DNA of 64,000 nt from Deinococcus marmoris (GTDB lineage: Bacteria; Deinococcota; Deinococci; Deinococcales; Deinococcaceae): positions 15,449-79,448 of the forward strand of contig NZ_MSTI01000044.1 of the NCBI RefSeq assembly GCF_001949125.1, given 5' to 3'. The notes under the pieces were generated by a model, which saw only the letters and a list, made by a program, of their open reading frames with translations, did not search any database and was not told the DNA's origin. Below are positions 58,888 to 64,000 of this stretch, in pieces; positions within the stretch are counted from its first letter, which is position 1, and the number at the start of each line of letters is the position of its first letter. A program made the translations under genes and the position numbers.

Positions 58888-61088
58888 AATTATTCCTTCT
58901 CGGGGCTGCACTGCTGGTGGCCTCAGCAGGAGCACAAGCAGTGACAGGGGCGCAGACTGTTCCCAGACTGCCGCAAGCGGAGGCCGAAACCCGCGCCCGC
59001 ACCGTGCTGGAAGGGATGACGCTGGATGAGAAGATCGGGCAGGTCAGCATGGCGCATTTCTTCCGCTTTCTGGAAGGTGGGAAAAGCGGGCCGATTGCCG
59101 CCGATGCGGGCGATGTCTTTGCCCGGCTGTTGCCCGGCGCGACGCTGAACGGCGGTGGAGACGCCCCGCAGCCCAACACCCCGCGCGGCTGGGCCGATGC
59201 CCTGCGCGGGCTGGAGACGCTGGGCCGTCAGAATCTGCCAGGGGGTGTACCTGCGGTCTTCGGCACCGACGCGGTGCATGGCGTGAACAACGTGCCGGGG
59301 GCCATCCTCTACCCACACAACCTGGGGCTGGGCGCGGCTTTTAACCCGGCGCTGACGCAGGAGCTGGCCCGCGCCACTGCCGCCGATATGCGAGCCATGA
59401 ACATGGACTGGGATTTCAGCCCGGTGGCCGATCTGGGCCGCGATCCGCGCTGGGGCCGCTTTTACGAGACCTTCGGAGAGTCGCCGTGGCTGGTGGCCGA
59501 TCAGATCACGGCCAGCGTGACGGGCCTGCAATCCGGTGGGGTGGCCGCCACCCTCAAGCATTTCGTGGCCTACGGCTCGCCGGGGCTGGGCCGGGACCGC
59601 GCCAATGCCGAGATCAGTCTGCGGGCGCTGCACGAGCTGTATCTGCCCCCCTTCAAGGCCGGAATCCGGGCCGGAGCCATGTCGGTGATGGCCAACAGCG
59701 GCAGCGTCAACGGCGTGCCAGTGCATGCCTCTCAAAACATTCTGACCGATCTGCTGCGGAGTGAACTGGGCTTTAAGGGGCTGGTGGTCAGCGACTGGAA
59801 CGACATTGACCGACTGGTGAACACCTTCAAGACCCACGCCGATCTGGTCCGTGCCACGGCAGCCAGCGTCAACGCCGGAATTGACCTGTACATGGTTCCC
59901 AACGATGTGGAGAAGTACGAGGCGGCCCTGAAGGAAGCGGTGGAGGGTGGTCTGGTGTCTCAGGAGCGGCTGGACGAGGCGGCGCTGCGGATGCTGACCT
60001 TCAAGGCGCAACTGGGCCTGATGGACGCCCGGCCCTCTGGCAGCGGCGTGATCACCAATGGGCGGGCACTGGCGAAACGGGCGGCAGCGGCGACACTCAC
60101 ACTGCTGGAAAATGATGGGGCGCTGCCGATCAAAACAGGCCGGGTGCTGGTCACGGGTCCGGCGATGGACAGCGCGGCCATTCAACTGGGGGGCTGGAGT
60201 GTCAACTGGCAGGGGGTGGGCAAGGGCAACGTGAGCTACATGCCAAAGGTCAGCACGCTGGCAACGGCCCTGAAAGCCTCTGCTCCAGCGGGCGTGACCG
60301 TCAGTGCGCTGCCCGACAGCAAACGCGAGGCGCTGCTAAAAGCCGCCGCGAACGCCGACACCATCGTCGTGGCGCTGGGCGAGGCTCCTGCCGCCGAGAG
60401 TCAGGCCAACAATCCCAACCTTTCGTTGCCGTCTGGTCAGATCGGGCTGCTGCGCGACCTGCTGGGAACGGGAAAACCCGTGGTGCTGGTGCTGATGGCG
60501 GGCCGTCCGATCCTGCTGCCGGAGGACCTGCAAAACCGCCTCCCGGCCTTCGTGATGGCCTACCTTCCCGGCAGCGAGGGCGGCGCAGCCCTGGCCGACG
60601 CACTGTATGGCCGCGCCGGGTTTCCGGGCCGCCTGCCGTTTACCTGGCCCGGCAGTCTGGGCGAAGTGGGCCTGACCGCAGACCGCCCACCTGAAGGGGC
60701 AGGTGACGCACCGCTGCCGCTGTACCCACTAGGCTTCGGGCTGGATTACACCACCTTCCGCACCAGTGACGGGCAGGCGGCGAGGACGGCGGACGGCGTA
60801 AAGATCAGCGTCACCGTGACAAACACAGGCGAGAAGGCAGGCACGGCGACCTTCATCGTCAACGCCAGCCTGCCGCCTGCCGGAAACCTGGAAGCGGTAT
60901 CCCGTCCGGTGGGCGTTGTCCGGGCTGAACTCAAAAAGGGTGAGGCGCGCACACTGAGCCTCGACATTCCGGCGGAACGGCTGGAAGCCTTCACGGGTGA
61001 CGCGTTCAGGACGGTCCGGGGCGAGGTTTTGCCGGGCCAGTACACCTTTAAAACCGGGGACGAGCTGGTCCGACTCAGCCTGCCGTGA
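58884..61088 (+). CDS. Secreted GH3 beta-glucosidase / beta-xylosidase
   Basis: This 734-residue exo-glycosidase has a signal peptide (MKLFLLGAALLVASAGAQA). The GH3 barrel domain carries the nucleophile Asp in VVSDWNDI (near residue 302) and TLKHFVAYG; the second alpha/beta domain (TIVVALGEAPAAES) and a C-terminal fibronectin-like domain (ISVTVTNTGEKAG) follow. It is exported, unlike GH1 and GH43, so it would trim polymers or oligomers outside the cytosol before uptake. Its ATG overlaps the GH43 stop. Confidence 0.93.
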   Translation: MKLFLLGAALLVASAGAQAVTGAQTVPRLPQAEAETRARTVLEGMTLDEKIGQVSMAHFFRFLEGGKSGPIAADAGDVFARLLPGATLNGGGDAPQPNTPRGWADALRGLETLGRQNLPGGVPAVFGTDAVHGVNNVPGAILYPHNLGLGAAFNPALTQELARATAADMRAMNMDWDFSPVADLGRDPRWGRFYETFGESPWLVADQITASVTGLQSGGVAATLKHFVAYGSPGLGRDRANAEISLRALHELYLPPFKAGIRAGAMSVMANSGSVNGVPVHASQNILTDLLRSELGFKGLVVSDWNDIDRLVNTFKTHADLVRATAASVNAGIDLYMVPNDVEKYEAALKEAVEGGLVSQERLDEAALRMLTFKAQLGLMDARPSGSGVITNGRALAKRAAAATLTLLENDGALPIKTGRVLVTGPAMDSAAIQLGGWSVNWQGVGKGNVSYMPKVSTLATALKASAPAGVTVSALPDSKREALLKAAANADTIVVALGEAPAAESQANNPNLSLPSGQIGLLRDLLGTGKPVVLVLMAGRPILLPEDLQNRLPAFVMAYLPGSEGGAALADALYGRAGFPGRLPFTWPGSLGEVGLTADRPPEGAGDAPLPLYPLGFGLDYTTFRTSDGQAARTADGVKISVTVTNTGEKAGTATFIVNASLPPAGNLEAVSRPVGVVRAELKKGEARTLSLDIPAERLEAFTGDAFRTVRGEVLPGQYTFKTGDELVRLSLP

Positions 61089-61134
61089 CCCCTGTGGGTG
61101 TAGCAGACGGCTGAAGAGTCATTGAAGGCGGAGC

Positions 61135-61761
61135 CTAGCCCAGAACATTCCGCCTGAAGCGCTCCAGCAGGGCCAGTCCCACCGCGCCACTCTTTTCCGG
61201 ATGGAACTGGGTGGCGTGCAGGTTGCCCACGCTGAGGGCCGCCCAGAAGGGAACGCCATAGTCAGCGAGTGCGCCGTGCTGCACCGCCACATCGGCGGGC
61301 ACGTAATAACTGTGGACGAAATAGGCATAGGCCGGGCCATTCAGCTCCCGCAGCAGCGGCGAGTCGCCGACGCGTTCCAGGGCGTTCCAGCCCATCTGCG
61401 GCACCTTATGGCCGGGGGCAGCGGTGAACTTGCGGACTGTGCCGGGGATCAGATTCAGGCCCGGCACGCCCGGCGCTTCCTCCGAATCGCTCAGGAGCAT
61501 CTGCATGCCCACGCAGATGCCGAGGAGCGGCACGCCCGCCCGCGCCGCGTCGGTGACGGGGCCGTGAAAGCCGCCCGTTTCGAAGGCTTGCATGACCTGC
61601 CGGAAGTGGCCCTGGCCGGGCACCACCAGCGCGGAGGCGTGCGGCACGTCGTCGGGATCAGCGGAGACGCGGACCCGCATTCCAGCCCGTTCCAGCGCTT
61701 TAGCGGCGCTGCGAACATTGCCCGCGCCGTAATCGAGTAGCAGGACTTCGGGTGAGGTCAC
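61135..61761 (-). CDS. hisH: Imidazole glycerol phosphate synthase, glutaminase subunit
   Basis: This 208-residue class I glutaminase feeds ammonia to HisF in histidine synthesis. It has LLDYGAGNVRSAAKALE at the start, the oxyanion PGQGHF, the nucleophile Cys of GICVGMQML and the HATQFHPEKSG His-Glu pair. Start is GTG at a GTGA overlap with hisB. The partner hisF is not in this window. Confidence 0.95.
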   Translation of the reverse strand: MTSPEVLLLDYGAGNVRSAAKALERAGMRVRVSADPDDVPHASALVVPGQGHFRQVMQAFETGGFHGPVTDAARAGVPLLGICVGMQMLLSDSEEAPGVPGLNLIPGTVRKFTAAPGHKVPQMGWNALERVGDSPLLRELNGPAYAYFVHSYYVPADVAVQHGALADYGVPFWAALSVGNLHATQFHPEKSGAVGLALLERFRRNVLG

Positions 61762-62363
61762 AAACTGCCCTTGGTACTCGGCATCTCGGCAGACGTGACG
61801 GCCACCGCGTCACGCAGAGCGCGGGCCACAGCCTTGATCACCGCCTCGATTACATGGTGGGCCTCACGCCCGGCCAGCAGGCGCACATGCAGGGTCACGC
61901 CGCCGTGGTTACAAAAGCCGCGCAGGAATTCGCGCAGGTGGTAGTGGGTCATGCCGCCCGCGTCGCCCCACACGTCCAGCGCCTCTGGCTCGAAGGCGAG
62001 GTGGGCGCGGCCCGACAGATCCACGACGGCGTGCGCCAGAGTCTCATCCATCGGCACGAAGGCGCTGCCGTAGCGCTCGATGCCCTTACGGTCCCCCAGC
62101 GCCTGCGACAGAGCCTGCCCCAGCGTGATGCCGGTGTCCTCGATCAGGTGGTGAGGTTCGATATGCAGATCGCCCGTGGCCGTCACGCTCAGGCTCAGGC
62201 GACTGTGACGGGCCAGGGCGTCGAGCATATGGTCAAAAAACCCGTGCCCAGTGTGCGGCGCGTCATACACGGAGGAATCGAGAGCCAGACGAACGGTGAT
62301 CTCGGTTTCGGCGGTCTTGCGGGTCATGGTGGCGGTGCGGGAATCGGGGGCCGTGCGGCTCAT
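61758..62363 (-). CDS. hisB: Imidazoleglycerol-phosphate dehydratase
   Basis: This 201-residue Mn-dependent enzyme carries out the sixth step of histidine synthesis. The His-rich signatures are GHGFFDHMLDALARHS, DLHIEPHHLIEDTGITLG and NHGGVTLHV, followed by AHHVIEAVIKAVARAL. The ATG at 62363 is favoured since TACACT (plus-strand 62371-62376) lies 7 nt upstream; a second ATG at 62327 lacks a ribosome site. It is monofunctional, without the HAD phosphatase domain of enterobacterial HisB. Confidence 0.94.
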   Translation of the reverse strand: MSRTAPDSRTATMTRKTAETEITVRLALDSSVYDAPHTGHGFFDHMLDALARHSRLSLSVTATGDLHIEPHHLIEDTGITLGQALSQALGDRKGIERYGSAFVPMDETLAHAVVDLSGRAHLAFEPEALDVWGDAGGMTHYHLREFLRGFCNHGGVTLHVRLLAGREAHHVIEAVIKAVARALRDAVAVTSAEMPSTKGSL

Positions 62364-62589
62364 GGTGAGGAGTGTAGATGATGCACGAGCAGTTTTAGGG
62401 GTCCTTGTTGAGATTGGCGCATGGACGCGTTCATGGCAAACGCTACGCTCTAAAATTTTGATCATTATCATTTCATTTATCATCCGATATTGAAAATATC
62501 CGTGAAGGCTCAGGCCATTTTGCGCGCACTTTTGCACGATCCTCAAGCTATCTCTGCACTTCATCAGCCAGACCTCAATTTCCAACGGA

Positions 62590-62625
62590 TTACGTCTTGA
62601 CCATAATATGATTCTGTTATAGACT
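62590..62625 (+). promoter_or_regulatory. ddrA promoter with RDRM-like DdrO site
   Basis: TTGACC (62597-62602), a 17-bp spacer and TAGACT (62620-62625) end 6 nt before the ddrA ATG, so the mRNA should be leaderless. TTACGTCTTGACCATAA (62590-62606) is an imperfect 17-bp palindrome resembling the radiation/desiccation response motif bound by the repressor DdrO, and covers the -35 box. Confidence 0.65.
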
Positions 62626-62631
62626 AAATTC

Positions 62632-63230
<599 letters not shown>

Positions 63231-63234
<4 letters not shown>

Positions 63235-63326
63235 ATCCCTCGCCCAGTACCCGCAACCTGCTGACCGTCACCCTGGGTCTGCTCATGCTGATGCTGATGA
63301 GTGGCGCGCTGGCGCGAATGCTTTAG
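63231..63326 (+). CDS. 31-residue single-helix membrane microprotein coupled to ddrA
   Basis: The ORF begins at an ATGA overlap with the ddrA stop and ends 17 nt before a terminator hairpin, so it lies on the ddrA transcript. The peptide has a short polar N-terminus (NPSPSTRN) and one hydrophobic helix (LLTVTLGLLMLMLMSGAL). Translational coupling and exact placement before the terminator support real coding. The function is unknown. If real, it would be induced with ddrA after DNA damage. Confidence 0.6.
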
Positions 63327-63342
63327 CCGAAGAGGGAACACG

Positions 63343-63373
63343 ACGCCGCCGGGAAATTGCATCCCGGCGGCGT
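63343..63373. terminator. Terminator hairpin after the ddrA unit
   Basis: ACGCCGCCGGGA pairs with TCCCGGCGGCGT around a 7-nt loop. It is only weakly T-rich after the stem and lies between convergent genes. Confidence 0.65.
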
Positions 63374-63403
63374 TGCTCTGATCTGAAGCCGAAAAATCCA
63401 GCC

Positions 63404-63690
63404 TTACGGCGCGGCTTTCCCCAGCGTTGGCTGATAGGTTCCCGGCTTCACATCTCCCGGCACGGGTCCCAGCACCGCCTCGATCCCTGCGTTGATCCAC
63501 GCGAAGGCGCGGCGGGTATTGGGCATGGTGTAGGTCTGGTCCGCGCCGTGCTGCATGAAGGCGTAGACGACGCGCCGCCCATCTCTGGTTTGAAAGTAAC
63601 CGCTGTAGGTCAGGATGCCCCAGCCGTTGCCGCCCTTGCCACCAAAAAAGTTGATCTGCGGTTTCCCAGTACTCCGGAAGGTTTTTGACG
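63404..63690 (-). pseudogene. Serine hydrolase (beta-lactamase/DD-peptidase fold) fragment cut by a transposon
   Basis: The minus-strand frame encodes a C-terminal fragment with a KTG-like triad (FFGGKGGNGWG) followed by ILTYSGYFQTRDGRRVVYAFM and a final helix NTRRAFAWINAGIEAVL. This is the end of a class-A beta-lactamase or DD-peptidase-type domain. Upstream of about 63690 the sequence becomes the transposase region read backwards, so the N-terminal part with the SxxK serine is missing. I consider the gene disrupted. The exact junction was not determined. Confidence 0.55.
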
Positions 63691-63719
63691 AATGGGGTGG
63701 GGATCGTCCATGTTGATGT

Positions 63720-64000
63720 GTGGCAACAAAACGGACGACCCCCAGCCAGATTCTAGCGGCCCTGCTCCCTGGAACCAGCCTGCGTTCCACCCAGGCCGCC
63801 TATCTTCAGGTGCTGTTGGTGCTGTGGCTGGTCGTTCCTGGACGACTGAATTTCACCAATCTGGCCCGCTATGGCGGGCCATCTGAGCGAACCCATCGCG
63901 CCTGGTTCCAGAAACCAATGCCGTGGGTGGAGTTGAACACCAGTTTGATCTTGCAGATGCAAGATCAGCAGTGTCTGGGCAGGGAGAGCATCATTGGGAT
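63720..64000 (+). mobile_element. Transposase gene, N-terminal part, running off the right edge
   Basis: An open plus-strand frame starts at GTG 63720 and continues to the window end (about 93 residues). It contains TPSQILAALLPGTSLRSTQ, LNFTNLARYGG and ERTHRAWFQKPMPWVELN, resembling the N-terminal region of IS4/IS701-like DDE transposases known in Deinococcus. The left end of the element should lie around 63690, where it interrupts the serine hydrolase frame. The terminal repeat could not be paired because the other end is outside the window. Confidence 0.6.

Noticed and set aside
62603..62625. CATAA...TTATAG inverted repeat as the DdrO site
   Set aside because: The half-sites are in the opposite order to the RDRM; the overlapping sequence at 62590-62606 fits better.

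Overview
The window looks like a chromosomal segment of a Deinococcus species. The sequence is GC-rich. It carries ddrA (a Deinococcus-specific Rad52-family DNA-damage protein) behind a motif resembling the radiation/desiccation response motif. It also has the LysW/LysX carrier-protein branch of the alpha-aminoadipate lysine pathway shared with Thermus, bacillithiol synthase BshA, and a Thermus-like IleRS. Many genes have a TANNNT -10 box only 5-8 nt before the start codon, as expected for leaderless mRNAs, which are abundant in Deinococcus. No tRNA, rRNA or CRISPR array was seen.

Layout. 1-8 kb: a partial secreted protein, gmk with a macrodomain gene, an alpha/beta-hydrolase lipoprotein, an ABC exporter, and a zinc/cadmium efflux operon (P-type ATPase, glutaredoxin-like protein, ArsR sensor, small membrane protein). 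8-13 kb: a membrane protein, then a lysine block (homoaconitase small subunit, zinc-ribbon protein, cysteine-free LysW, LysX), then pepF. 13-23 kb: housekeeping genes (YbjN, RlpA-like, M24 peptidase, sucCD, two coupled hydrolases, hisS-aspS). 23-28 kb: lipid kinase, HNH nuclease, tyrosine recombinase, lnt and a phosphoesterase with altered motifs. 28-34 kb: a class V aminotransferase and a tightly overlapping murein-peptide cassette (HAD, M19 dipeptidase, NlpC/P60, Ala-Glu epimerase, Gfo/Idh oxidoreductase). 34-42 kb: pdxST, rho, then a T-box-type leader in front of a DHCW cupin and ileS. 42-49 kb: DegV, bshA, a histidine phosphatase, a CrtA-like protein, uvrC, an SDR and a PAP2 phosphatase. 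49-61 kb: a LacI-controlled beta-glycoside/xylo-oligosaccharide locus (binding protein, two permeases, four glycoside hydrolases) with three matching operators. 61-64 kb: hisBH, ddrA with a coupled 31-residue membrane microprotein, and a serine-hydrolase fragment cut off by a transposase gene at the right edge.

Most notable observations: (1) the LysW with the EDWGE tail has no cysteines, while the gene beside it encodes a LysW-like zinc-ribbon protein without the tail; (2) a rigid 35-bp three-half-site element occurs five times, four of them between convergent genes; (3) IleRS carries GIHH in place of the class I HIGH signature, a swap linked in IleRS2 to extreme mupirocin resistance; (4) two leaderless mini-ORFs overlap the starts of bshA and of the recombinase gene.
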